The notes beneath the pieces are model-generated. The model did no database searches, was not told the DNA's origin, and was given only the letters and a program-made list of their open reading frames with translations. A stretch of 64,000 nucleotides of DNA, taken from contig CAJQUW010017007.1 of assembly GCA_907163375.1 (NCBI GenBank), positions 1-64,000 of the forward strand, read 5' to 3'. How positions within the stretch are numbered: position 1 is the stretch's first letter; every line of letters starts with the position of its first letter. This document shows, in pieces, positions 18,512 to 29,329 of this stretch. This stretch comes from Prostheceraeus crozeri. Lineage: Eukaryota; Platyhelminthes; Polycladida; Euryleptidae. Made by a program: the position numbers and the translations under genes.

Positions 18512-18568
18512 TTTGTAACTTATGTATCTGTAAAGGAAGGATGAAATAGAATTACTAACAGGCGACAT

Positions 18569-19311
18569 TGACAGTCATTTTTATAATCATACAGCTAAAT
18601 TGTGAGATTGGTGGAAAGTGTCGAACCTTTGAATCCGTTACAGGCATTACTCAGAGGGGATCTTATCCCAACTCCAAGGCCTCGGCCCACAAATCCAACC
18701 TCCCGCGGACAGAGCGTGCGTCATATCACTGTGTTGGTATTCGGACCCCGATTTTGACATGAAAATCAGTGGATTGTTTACAAAGGTTGCAAATTCCAAG
18801 CCGAAGCTTGCCTCCCACAACTTTATAAATGTCTTAGTTGAATTCAGAAGGTTTGAAAACCCCGAAAATTGCCAAAAATAGCGAATTTAAATTTTTCAAT
18901 TTTTTAGCACTACTTATGAAATTTTATAAGTAGTCTATCACTTAGGGCAGGTCAATAGCGACCGAACCTTTTTTGAATCAAGTCAAACGGACTTGTAGAA
19001 GCAAAGTTACAAGCCTTTAAAGTTTTGGAGTCTTTTATGGCCTGGAGACGAAGGCCATCTCCTGGCTAACCTCGAAGTCTGACGCCTTAGCTGATATCAG
19101 CAATGAAATTTTCTAAGTCGGTTTCTTACAGAAACTCGGGATTTGGAATGTCCGAAGCTATCATCGGAGCTCAGAGAGACGACTTACCGTTGACAATCTC
19201 TCGTCTTAATGAAAAGTCTCCGTCGGTTCCCAGCTTATATAGTGTGTGGCGATCAGCTGATGACGTAATACCCATCATTCAAACACTAAAAATCCCGTCT
19301 ATCTCCGGTTC
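18569..19311. other. Intergenic approach to the satellite
   Basis: There is no supported gene. From about 18870 the phrasing (AT-rich words and short repeats) begins to resemble the satellite that follows, but without clear copies. Confidence 0.4.
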
Positions 19312-21150
19312 TAGTGCTCCGATTGAGCTGGAAATACACCATTTCCATGTAGAATTTGACGCTGAATCCGAATCTGGCCTCCGTTTTCCCATCCGATGCT
19401 TCGTTTTGGCTCTACAGTAGGCAGCCATCGCAAAAATTCTAACTCTGTCGTTTTTCCGAAAAATGTTGAACATTTTTCTCGCCGATTGACTTGAAACTCT
19501 CCGATTGACATGAAACTCACCATACAGATAAAGAATTTCACGCTGATTCCAAATCTGAAATCCGTTTTCCCATCCGATGCTTCGTTTTGAAGCTACAGCC
19601 CAAAACGTCCCAAATTCTAACTCTGTCGTTTTTCGCCAATGTCCCAAAATCTTAAATGGCGTCTCACATCTAAACGAAGACAGATAGGAACAAGCCGATT
19701 CTTTCAGTGAATTTGTCTCACTCTTAGCTTTCAAACGAGCTATCGCACGACAAAATCCGTCCACTGGAAGCCAAAATCGAAGCAAGCTGTCCAGAGGGGG
19801 GGGGACGTCAGTGAAATTTCAAAATTTGATGAAAAATGTTTTGGTGACGGTCCCAGGTCGAAATTCCACACTTTGGAAAATTTTCAAAATTTTACCCATA
19901 CAAAGTCACTCTGACACTTAGGATTTTTTCAGGTAAGCGAGCTCCGACCTAAAATCTTGTAACCGCTCTAACTTTTGAACGAAGACAGATAGGAACAAGC
20001 CGATTCTTTCACTGAATTTGTCTCACTCTTAGCTTTCAAACGAGCTATCGCACGACAAAATCCGTCCACTGGAAGCCAAAATCGAAGCAAGCTGTCCAGA
20101 GGGGGGGGGACGTCAGTGAAAATTTTTTCTCTCCGATTGAGCTGGAAATACACCATTTCCATGTAGAATTTGACGCTGAATCCGAATCTGGCCTCCGTTT
20201 TCCCATCCGATGCTTCGTTTTGGCTCTACAGTAGGCAGCCATCGCAAAAAATTCTAACTGTCGTTTTTTCGAAAAATGTTGAAAATTTTTTCTCTCCGAT
20301 TGACTTGAAACTCACCATACAGATAAAGAATTTCACGCTGATTCCAAATCTGAAATCCGTTTTCCCATCCGATGCTTCGTTTTGAAGCTACAGCCCAAAA
20401 CGTCCCAAATTCTAACTCTGTCGTTTTTCGCCAATGTCCCAAAATCTTAAATGGCGTCTCACATCTAAACGAAGACAGATAGGAACAAGCCGATTCTTTC
20501 AGTGAATTTGTCTCACTCTTAGCTTTCAAACGAGCTATCGCACGACAAAATCCGTCCACTGGAAGCCAAAATCGAAGCAAGCTGTCCAGAGGGGGGGGGA
20601 CGTCAGTGAAATTTCAAAATTTGATGAAAAATGTTTTGGTGACGGTCCCAGGTCGAAATTCCACACTTTGGAAAATTTTCAAAATTTTACCCATACAAAG
20701 TCACTCTGACACTTAGGATTTTTTCAGGTAAGCGAGCTCCGACCTAAAATCTTGTAACCGCTCTAACTTTTGAACGAAGACAGATAGGAACAAGCCGATT
20801 CTTTCACTGAATTTGTCTCACTCTTAGCTTTCAAACGAGCTATCGCACGACAAAATCCGTCCACTGGAAGCCAAAATCGAAGCAAGCTGTCCAGAGGGGG
20901 GGGGACGTCAGCGAAAATTTTTCTCTCCGATTGACTTGAAACTCACCCTACCGATGCAGAATTTCACGCTGAATCCGAATCTGGTCTCCGTTTTCTCATC
21001 CGATGCTTCGTTTGGGCGCTACACACCAAAACGTCCCAAATTCTAACTCTGTTAAAATTTTGAAGAAAAATTTTTTCTCGCCGATTGCCTTGAAACTCAC
21101 CCTACCGATGCAGAATTTTACGCTGAATCCGAATCTGGCAGCCATTTCAC
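19312..21150. repeat. Satellite with nested higher-order tandem structure
   Basis: A monomer of about 155-180 bp beginning CTCCGATTGACTTGAAACTC or a variant recurs at about 19317, 19498, 20131, 20294, 20925 and 21081. A larger unit repeats with a period of about 795-814 bp: the block at 19317 recurs at 20131, and the AAATTCCACACTTTGG block at 19861 recurs at 20656. Within the larger unit the motif GAAGACAGATAGGAACAAGC occurs twice, 305 bp apart (19676/19981, then 20471/20776). Copies are nearly identical, so amplification is recent. Each sub-block ends in a G9 tract. The - strand frames here are repeat-driven and not genes. Confidence 0.9.
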
Positions 21151-21155
21151 CATCC

Positions 21156-21240
21156 ACGACAACCTAGACGGTCGCCCACGTCAACCTAGACGGTCGCCCA
21201 CGTCAACCTGGACGGTCGCCCACGTCAACCAGGCGGTCGG
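21156..21240. repeat. 22-bp minisatellite
   Basis: The GC-rich unit GACGGTCGCCCACGTCAACC plus two bases repeats at 21167, 21189 and 21211, with partial copies on both sides. It lies at the right edge of the satellite block. Confidence 0.85.
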
Positions 21241-21269
21241 ACCAACTCACCCGAGTCTCACACTCTGTC

Positions 21270-21440
21270 GTTGCAGGGGGGGGAGTCAGCGAACAGTTTG
21301 TGAACGTGGACCCACCTGGCCGGCACACCACGACAGACTACAACCTCTGCCGTTCCAGAGGGGGGGGGACTCAGACCCGAAGCACCACGGCGGCCGACCA
21401 CGACACTCTGCCGTTCCAGAGGGGGGGGGCGCCGGTCGAG
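21270..21440. repeat. G-tract repeats
   Basis: Runs of 8, 10 and 9 G lie at 21276-21283, 21360-21369 and 21421-21429. The last two are each preceded by CTGCCGTTCCAGAG or a close variant. They continue the G9 tracts of the satellite (19796, 20101, 20591, 20896). Confidence 0.75.
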
Positions 21441-21469
21441 TGTTTGTCACTTGCTTACTACTCACTAAC

Positions 21470-21900
21470 TTTCTGGAAAAACATGACCCACGTGATCCAC
21501 GCGATTTTGTGACTCATTTGACCCATGACCCACTTCCAACTCTGCCATCTTAGGCGTCGTCTTATTATAGAGTTACCGATAGGCTCCAGGCACATTCTAC
21601 TTCTGAGCTCTTCATTGGAAATGCGGTCGCGGGAGGAGACTCCGCACATCCAACGGACCATCCGCATTTCATTCACTTCAAGACGCCTCAAGCACTCTGA
21701 TGATGGCCCAAGTCTCGCTGCCGTACAACATGCTGGTGCGCACACATGACTTATAGATGACTGCCTTCATTGAAAGTGCAGTTGCTATAGATGTCAAAAA
21801 GGGAGACATTTCTAGAAACCTGCACCAACCGTTCCGGATCCTCGCTCTGACAGAACGCTCCATATCAGAACGCTCCGACGTGCGTTCGAATATCTTTAAT
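21470..21900 (-). mobile_element. LINE reverse-transcriptase C-terminal fragment
   Basis: Translated on the - strand, the segment shows the well-known C-terminal signature of non-LTR retrotransposon RTs: KAVIYKSCVRTSMLYGSETW, then RLEVNEMRMVRWMCGVSSRD, RISNEELRSRM and IRRRLRW. The two parts lie in different frames (around 21680-21863 and 21458-21745), so it has at least one frameshift. Most of the RT domain is missing. A short upstream RT piece may survive beyond the hAT insertion at 23240-23300. Confidence 0.8.
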
Positions 21901-21943
21901 ACTTGGTCCGAGTTTGATGGCTCTATATGAATTGAATGATTGA

Positions 21944-23231
21944 CAGAGCTCCCACTCCATAATTTGCGAAAATTTGCGCAGGCTGCTAAAATTTGCGCAG
22001 CTTTTGATTTCAGGGATAAAATTCGAAATTCTTGTGCCTAGACCCCCTGTGTCGCCATCTTTGTGTTTGTGATTTATATAATTGCTTCAAGTTATTATCT
22101 TATTGCATTTCTAAAATATCAATGTAGACCAAAGTTTGAGCTAATGAACTGCTAAATGATTGTCAATCAATATTTTATTATATCATGTGATGATGTGATA
22201 GTTATCTCAGAGTTAAGTAGGACGTATGTAATTTAGGCATAAGGCCCTACTTGTAATAATGTATGTAATTAATTGTAGGTCCTAGTTAAGCATGTAATTT
22301 ATCGATACTTACTAGCTACAAGTGATGTATCCAGTAATAGTTTTTTAAAAACAAAGGAAGAGTCATGTTTATGATATCTTTATATTATGGTATTCAAACA
22401 ATTATTTATTCGAAATCTCGATACAATATGGGCAGATCTAAACGTAAAAATCTTACGAAACAGCGAAATATATGAAACAGAATTTTTGGCATTGTAAACA
22501 TAAAACAACAAAAAACAACTCTAAAATGAATGTGCATATACAAAGAGTGGCAGTATACTAAAAGAAAGTATACTAGTCGGAAGTGTAGTCGCATTTATGC
22601 AGTTTTTTTACAGGCGTTTCACCGGCCAAGTATCCTATCGTGGAATTATATTTAGGTACCGTCTGACATAATAGATGTCGATATAATATTTGTCTTACAA
22701 TTATAAGTTTTTGTCGATAAAGACAGAAATGTTCTCTATTAATGATGACATCGAGGATGTTTTGGAAATAATATGACTTTGGAAATAAAAGCGTTCGAGA
22801 CAGTTGATGGTTAGAAGCTTATATTTCAAACTTAAGTAAACATAGCATAATTATGACGTTTGTTTTGCATGATTACTAAAACTTGTTGCATGATTACTTA
22901 AGTTGATGTACATTAAGTTAGATTTTCTCGTCTTACTATCTGAATGATCATTATACGGGATGTTTACAAAAGTTTACTTCTGTTTAAGTCTCGGGAAAGA
23001 CGCAATAATAATCCAGAAAAAGTAAAAGAAAAGCATGCTTAGAAAAAATATAGAAGGAATGCCCTGGACAGACAAAATACTTGGTGCATCATGTTACAAC
23101 GGTAGCAACTTCATGGATACCATGTCGATATTAATTATTAATTTAACATTTTTACAACAAAATTGTCAAATTTGCGCAGAAAATTGGAATTTCCTAAAAA
23201 TTTGCGCATTTGCGCAGGAGTGGGAGCCCTG
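21944..23231. mobile_element. Non-autonomous hAT-like element
   Basis: 1288 bp. The left end reads CAGAGCTCCCACTCC and the right end, read inward on the other strand, CAGGGCTCCCACTCC, with further inverted subterminal TTTGCGCA words. The flanks are ATGATTGA (21936-21943) and ACGATTGA (23232-23239), an 8-bp target duplication with one mismatch, the hAT hallmark. There is no transposase ORF and the interior is AT-rich. It lies inside LINE-like sequence on both sides. Confidence 0.85.
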
Positions 23232-23239
23232 ACGATTGA

Positions 23240-23300
23240 TGATCGCCTTTGTCTTTGAATAATGGAATGATGACGCTTCTTTGCCGGCATCCGGGGATCT
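23240..23300 (-). mobile_element. Possible upstream piece of the same LINE
   Basis: On the - strand a short stretch reads RQRSVIIPLFKDKGD, like the first block of non-LTR RT domains (WRxSVIxPLFKxKGD). With the fragment at 21470-21900 it would bracket the hAT insertion, the intervening RT having been lost. It is short, so this is tentative. Confidence 0.4.
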
Positions 23301-24137
23301 CCCCCCGAACAAAACTTTATTTTTCCCGTGTGCTTAGAAGCCATTCGGATTCTTCATTTCCTTGTTATCCCAGCCTATTTTGTATCGAGTCACGGTAATG
23401 ACATTATCCGGTAAATCAACACCTTTTATGTCTCCAGTTCGCAGACAAATTCCTCCCATTCACTCATTCCGCTGCTGCTTGCTACCCACCGCACGATCGG
23501 TGCGTGTCAGTGAAGATTATCAATCTTCCCTATTCTGCATTCCCATTCAGAAAACTTTTTTGAGGCGACAATATATAACATCAATTATTGAAGACGTTAT
23601 CAGAGTTTTTATTGTGTTCGTTTTCATACACTTTTAAGACCGCTCATTTTTGTATAACGGTTTAGATGAATCTATTAATATTAATGTAGAATCAACAGAA
23701 CGCAGAATGCATAAACCGAAAGACTTTGATGATCCATGTCTGACATGATGTAAGTCCAGTTCTTACTATCTAAGCATGGTCTTATAACAAAACTTTATCA
23801 TCATGCATTTAAATTGTCTTGATTAAAGTTCAATTTGCCTGAATTGATAGTCACAGTTGGTTATGATCATATTCTTAAAATATTAAAGTTATGCCAATTT
23901 AAAAAGAATTAAATAAATCCTATGTAATTCATGCTACATTGGCTAATCTGGTTAGGTGATTTGAGCAATGTCAGTCCTATTAGTGACGAGCGCATCACTC
24001 AAAAATAGGGGACACTCAATCATCACTGTAAAGGCGTCATACTCAACCTCACACTAATCGACAATTCATCTAATGTGATATCGTCATCAACGTTAGATTC
24101 TGAATTTGAATCAGATTCGGGGAATTCGAGCTTCCCG
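23301..24137. other. Intergenic, no gene seen
   Basis: There is no supported coding sequence, only short frames. The end of the segment (24100-24137) together with 29330 onward is the pre-insertion sequence of the full-length hAT. Confidence 0.4.
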
Positions 24138-24170
24138 CAGGGCGTACTTTAACATATTAAGTGGGTGGGC
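24138..24170 (+). repeat. hAT left terminal inverted repeat
   Basis: It begins CAGGGCGTACTT and runs into GTGGGTGGGC. The words GCCCACCCACTAAA recur several times over the next 80 bases as subterminal repeats, the usual transposase binding sites of hAT elements. Confidence 0.88.
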
Positions 24171-24954
24171 AACTGCCCACCCACTAAAAGATTTCGCCCA
24201 CCCACTAAATATAATTTGCCCACCCAGTAATTTTGCCTCAAACTCAGTTTCGCCCATTTTGATTTCTAAAAATATTGATATTCATTCATTGGTAACGTCA
24301 TTGTAAATTGAAGTTTATTTTCTCTTTCTATTCCTGATTTATTTGATAAGATACACAAAGGCGAAAACGACGCCGCAAGGCAAGGAAGAAGATGATTATG
24401 TCAGACGATAACTTCCAGGCCAGATGAAACACGTCTACATGTGGTTCTTTGTTAATATTTACTTAAATTTGCTAACTGATTCGCATGTATGCAGCTCTGT
24501 TTTTATTGCCTGTAAATGAAATGTTCAACACATATGCTGCTTATAATTACGGATGTAGCCTAAAGCAATTCAAGGGATCAATCAAGGCGAACATCGCTGT
24601 GGATCTCCTGCTGATTAATAACTCATGGAAATTTTGGGATGCAATGTCCGGCGACTGTTTAATCCATTAAGTGATGCAATGTTCCAGGTGAGTTTGACCC
24701 GTGCGTACATGTTTATTTCTACATTCTCCAATCACCATGTCTATAAGCAAACTCTTAGATTTCATTTGGTCCTCGTAATATGTGCCACTGATAACTTAAA
24801 AGCAACTGATTTATCAATCTGTCATACTGACTTGTGACTCGCTACGTTCACAGTTGACACTCGTATCCATCTTCAAATCGGTCCAATTTAATTTTACAGG
24901 AAGTATAATATCAATGATCTGAATTTTCATTTCAGTGAAATGATGAAATTACAA

Positions 24955-25445
24955 TCAAGGTCGGTGATGCAATTTACGGTATGGAGTAAACTCCACAGCG
25001 GCACCAGAGCCCTGTCGCTGCGTCGTTTCTGGCAGTAGATTCGACTTACTTCGACGTGACAACCCTCGGCCCCAGGAATAAATCCTGGGTGGTTGTCTTT
25101 GGCGGGAATGCGTTAGAGTAACGCTAACGAAGCAGTCGGAGGAAGAAAAACTCACGGGCTTAGATGCATCACTGACTAGGCTATCAGAAGTAGGATGTCC
25201 CCTAGATAAGTTGGCCACCTTTCATAAATTAGTATGACTTTTCCTCCCCTACCTTGATCGGATGACCTGTCTGGGGGTAGTGTTGAATGCAGCGACTTCG
25301 ACAGTCGATGAATCTAACAGGCACCCTGACGAAATAACCACCCGAGAAGGACCGGCCTGATAGAAGAGACGGAAGTTTAATGCCGCAGTCAATTCGCCAG
25401 CAGCTCCGATCGTGAGAGGGTGGTTCCTTCTCACCTTGAGGGTAG
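24955..25445. other. GC-richer insert of unknown origin inside the hAT 5' region
   Basis: About 490 bp of clearly higher GC content than the surroundings. Open frames run on the - strand (24955-25218 and 25249-25434), but no family is recognised and no A/B boxes or splice structure was seen. It could be a SINE-like insertion, a captured host segment, or the element's own 5' leader. Confidence 0.3.
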
Positions 25446-25923
25446 TTAGGTTAGGGATTAAGTGTTATAAACTTTTCAACACGCATTCACACACATGACA
25501 AGAATATCGTTTATATATCAGTATCTCTTCGTAACTTCTATTGATTCAATATTAAAATCTGTATTTACGAGCAATATCAACGGACATGAATTACTTTGTG
25601 GCAGTTTCTATTTAATGGCTGTATTAACAAAAGTTGTGATCCACCCAAAAGTGTATTCAGGCTGAATGGGACAAAAGCATTTCACCGCATATAAGTTTTG
25701 CGACTAAGACTCCTACAGGACCAAATCACAGCAATTACATTTCTCTGGTTAGAGGTTTAAAAAAATTAAGATTTTCATAGTTTTTATTTTTACTTTTTTT
25801 CAACATCACTTAAAATTATGAGACGTTGCTGTAACTTAAATTTTTATGAAACGATGGCATCTATTCAGTTTTATCCATATCTTTATGTAGGCTAGTCGTC
25901 CGTATTTTGCTTATTTCAGGAAA

Positions 25924-28900
25924 ATGTCTGGTCGTCCACAGAAATTGAAAGCTGAACATGCTAAGGGTTCTAGAAGCATTATCTCAATGTGGGAATCACT
26001 TTCAAATTCAAGGAATTCCACTGCGTCTGAGAAATCACCTACCGAAAAAAGGGACCTAATTAGCCATGAGAATGAGCCGTCATCTCCAGCGGTAAACATA
26101 AGCATTTTGCCGACACATACCGAATCAGAGAAAGACAAAGAAGCATTCGATAATTCATCTCCGATTCCGAAATGTAAACTTATTACAGATGTCAGCGAGA
26201 GTGAGCCGATTACAGGAAAATTTGAACTTTATAAAGGCTTGACAACAGATCTCCATCGTCTCTTGTCGATGAAAAATAAAATATTCAAGGCCACAAAACC
26301 AAAGATAAATTAGGAAAAATGCGCCTTATTGTTACATGCATGATTTGTAAGGAGCATGAGCATGAAGTTCGTACGTTGGCTGCAAATGGAGTCGTGTACC
26401 TCGCAAGTGGTGTAAGAGTTGAGGGAAAGACTGGAGCTCGAAGACTCATTGATCATTTGCACAGTGAACACCATAATAGAGCTCAAGAAATCAACAAAAT
26501 GATAGTCCTCTTAGAAACTCAGAGCGATAATCATCCGTGGGTTAATGTTATGAAAAAGCATAAAGTGGAAACAGTGAGATCACTAATCAAGATGGCAATG
26601 GACGTATATAATGACACGAAGTGTGAGACCGTATCAGCAAGATCTTCTTGGCCCAGTCGCTCACTCACATCAAACTTCTCAGATTCCATGATAGCACAAT
26701 TTACAGAGTCATGGGATGCTCCCTTCGTCCCTTTCATACCAACAAGTTCCCAGATGCATTACTGTTATCCTAATATATATCTAGAAATGCTTCGATGCAT
26801 CGCTGAAACTATTCAGGATGAAGTTAAGTCCGTACTTTCGAACGCATCTGCTATCGGTCTACAGGTTGACGGTTCCTCCGACCGCCAACAACTGATGATG
26901 AAATTTGTCACATGCAGAGTAGCTTTAGACGATTCTTTGAAGACGTTGTTTCTCAGTGCGACAGAAGTGAATAGGAGAGGTGCGGAAGGTTTATTGGAGG
27001 CAGTTGGTCTGAGTCTGACAAAGCCAGCAACATGTAATGATGGAGAATAAGATCAATGTGTCCATGTGGTGGAGCAATTTGATTTTAAAAGTAAAATATT
27101 TTCAAAAGTTCGAAGTCTATCAACTGATGGTGAATCTGCCAATATACCGGGAAGCGAGGAGGATTGTGGACTAAGTTACAGGAAGCATTGGGAAGGAAAT
27201 TGATTTGCCAGTGGTGTATTTGTCATCGAAGTGATCTTGTATGGAATGATTTGATAAATAATATGAGCGAAGTCAGGATATGGTGGATGAACATGAAGGA
27301 CGCTGTGTCATTTTTCCGCTGTTCACCTCATCGATGTGGAGAAGTGAAAAAATACATGGAAACCAACGGCGAAACCTTCAAGAACTTTGTCAATCCTCCT
27401 GAAGTTCGTATGGCGCAACATTTGCTGCAGATGTGTTTGGCTTTGATAGGAAACATGAATGGATGCTTTCATGTCTGGAGTGAAATGAAAATTAATGGTG
27501 AAAGAGAGGAAAGATCTAAAGGGCGCGGATTCCTTTCTACGTGGAAAAAAGATGGAATTAATTGTAAGCTAAATTTTGTTATGGCTGATTTGTTGAAAAT
27601 ACTGTCTACAACACAAAAAAGATTCCAAGAGGAACAATTGACCATATTGGACATCCGTGCCATAACTAAGAGCACATTATCTAAGCTGGCAGCCATGGAG
27701 GAGAACCCATATCCAGGTGGATACGAAGAGAAGAATGATACCAGCAGATCTCAAGCAGAAGATTCACCTTGTGAACCACCACAAAAGAGAAGAAAACTGA
27801 ATGCTTATGTGCCTACCAGAACATCATTCAGTGCCATTCGACAAGAGGTAATTTTAACAATAAAAAATATGTTTGAGGTCCGCCTGGCGGATGAACAAGA
27901 GGAAATACTGAGACAAATCAATGAATTCGTCGCGAGTACAGAAATAGGTCAAATGTATAGAAATTCCAGGAAGCTGGCAGAGAAACTTCTTGATGAACAA
28001 AGCCTACAAGTCCTGTATGATGATATATGTGACATGTTTGCCGCTGGAGATGAAACGCTTTCCCTGAAGCCCATGGATTCAGAGCTGAACAATCGATTTT
28101 GGATTATAAGGAAATTCTCCCGACCACAGTCCTCACTCAGAAAGGTGTGCGACGCCATCCTCACCGCCACACCTCACTCAATGATGGTGGAAAGAGTTAT
28201 TTCACATTACAACTCATTCAGGTGAGAATATACGCTTACAAAAATCCGGATAAGTTGATTAAAAGTAAAGTAAAATACAGTAAATAGATCATGATAGATT
28301 TTTTCGTGTTATCCGGAATAGTCTGAGTTGCAGTAATGCATCTATATAATGCTGTTCACATGTATTAGTAATGTATTGAAAGGTTCGAAGACCATTCCCA
28401 TTTGGGGATTGGAGGATAGGCCTTCGTCATTTGACATTAATTAAGAGAGAAAATCGAACTTTTTCTCATTCAAAAAATATCGAAGGCCTACCTACCAACC
28501 CTCTTCAAATGAATACAATCCTCTAACATTTAGATTGTTTTACTAATATCAAGTAGGCCTACTGTTGGATAATTTAAAGTCACAGTGTAAATGTCTTAGT
28601 TGTATTAGTATGAAAGGCAACAAAATTGCGCTTGCATATTAATCAAAACAGGTTGTAGATGAAAATATGTTATCTTAGTTATTTACTATGACATTTGATT
28701 GAGATTCCGTCTTGCATTTCTTTCACAATAATGGGGAACACTAGTCGAAAATGTAGCCGGTTTGATTTGAAACTTATGTAAGGTCTCAAACTGAGAAGAA
28801 CTCAGAGAATCATCAGCATTCTAGTGAAAGTAATAACGATTTTCCTACGATATTATGAATAAGTATGATAAAAGTGTGGGATAGTTTTGACATGATTTCA

Positions 28901-29054
28901 TTTGTACGCTTGCAGGTCTGCTCATCGACTATCAATGACACTACAGGGGACAGCAAACCGTCTTTCGATTGCCTTGAATGGACCTACGACCTCCAAATTG
29001 GATCCAAGACCGGCTGTTGCCAAGTTTTTGCTAAAGAAAGAAAGACGATTCTGA
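25924..29054 (+). pseudogene. hAT transposase, spliced, frame-broken
   Basis: ATG at 25924 follows a 3' splice site (TTATTTCAG) by four bases, so a 5' UTR intron is likely. The N-terminal part is Ser-rich. A BED-like zinc finger (CMIC ... HLHSEHH) lies at 26337-26470. The catalytic RNase H-like region has GLQVDGSSDRQQLMMKF and RSLSTDGESANI, and the conserved C-x2-C/H motif CQWCICHRSDL follows. The C-terminal dimerisation block TPHSMMVERVISHYNSFR ends at 28221. A GT-AG intron (28222-28915) follows, and the last exon (28916-29054) reads SAHRLSMTLQGTANRLSIAL to a stop. The frame changes near 26310 and between 27050 and 27164, so it is a recent pseudogene. Confidence 0.88.
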
Positions 29055-29288
29055 GAACCCTCATTTTGAAACTTTGCGAAACGTGATTGTTTGGCTCACT
29101 TTTTTGACTTTTAAGAATGACTTCTGAGAAAGAAAACGTCTTTTTTCTTCAAATGGTAACTAATTCCAGGAAGGGATTTGTCTATGAATACTCTATATTT
29201 TGACTCATGTACCCATTAATTTATATAACATTATAGAGATCGATGAGCAAAAATCTATCAGTATATTAGTTCAATTATAAAAATTAGC

Positions 29289-29321
29289 CCACCCACTAAA
29301 AAATGCTTGAAGTACGCCCTG
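29289..29321 (-). repeat. hAT right terminal inverted repeat
   Basis: It ends ...AAGTACGCCCTG and is preceded by GCCCACCCACTAAA, the inverted counterpart of the left end. The GCTTCCCG duplication follows directly. Confidence 0.88.
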
Positions 29322-29329
29322 GCTTCCCG

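Larger units (their letters stand above)
24138..29321 (+). mobile_element. Full-length hAT transposon with perfect target duplication
   Basis: 5184 bp. The left end CAGGGCGTACTTTAA and the right end, read inward, CAGGGCGTACTTCAA, are terminal inverted repeats of about 15 bp, with further inverted GTGGGTGGGC words just inside. GCTTCCCG flanks both sides exactly (24130-24137 and 29322-29329), an 8-bp duplication typical of hAT. It encodes a KIAA1586/ZNF862-type hAT transposase with an intron. Perfect flanks suggest a fairly recent insertion, but the transposase frame is already broken, so this copy is probably immobile by itself. Confidence 0.93.

Noticed and set aside
1-18800. Search for Polinton terminal inverted repeats
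   Set aside because: Comparing the left 1-2 kb with 16.6-18.8 kb in inverted orientation by eye gave no convincing match; ends are left open.
19279-20580. Repeated - strand frames (up to 168 codons) in the satellite
   Set aside because: They recur with the repeat unit and have no domain; the frames are a by-product of the tandem array.
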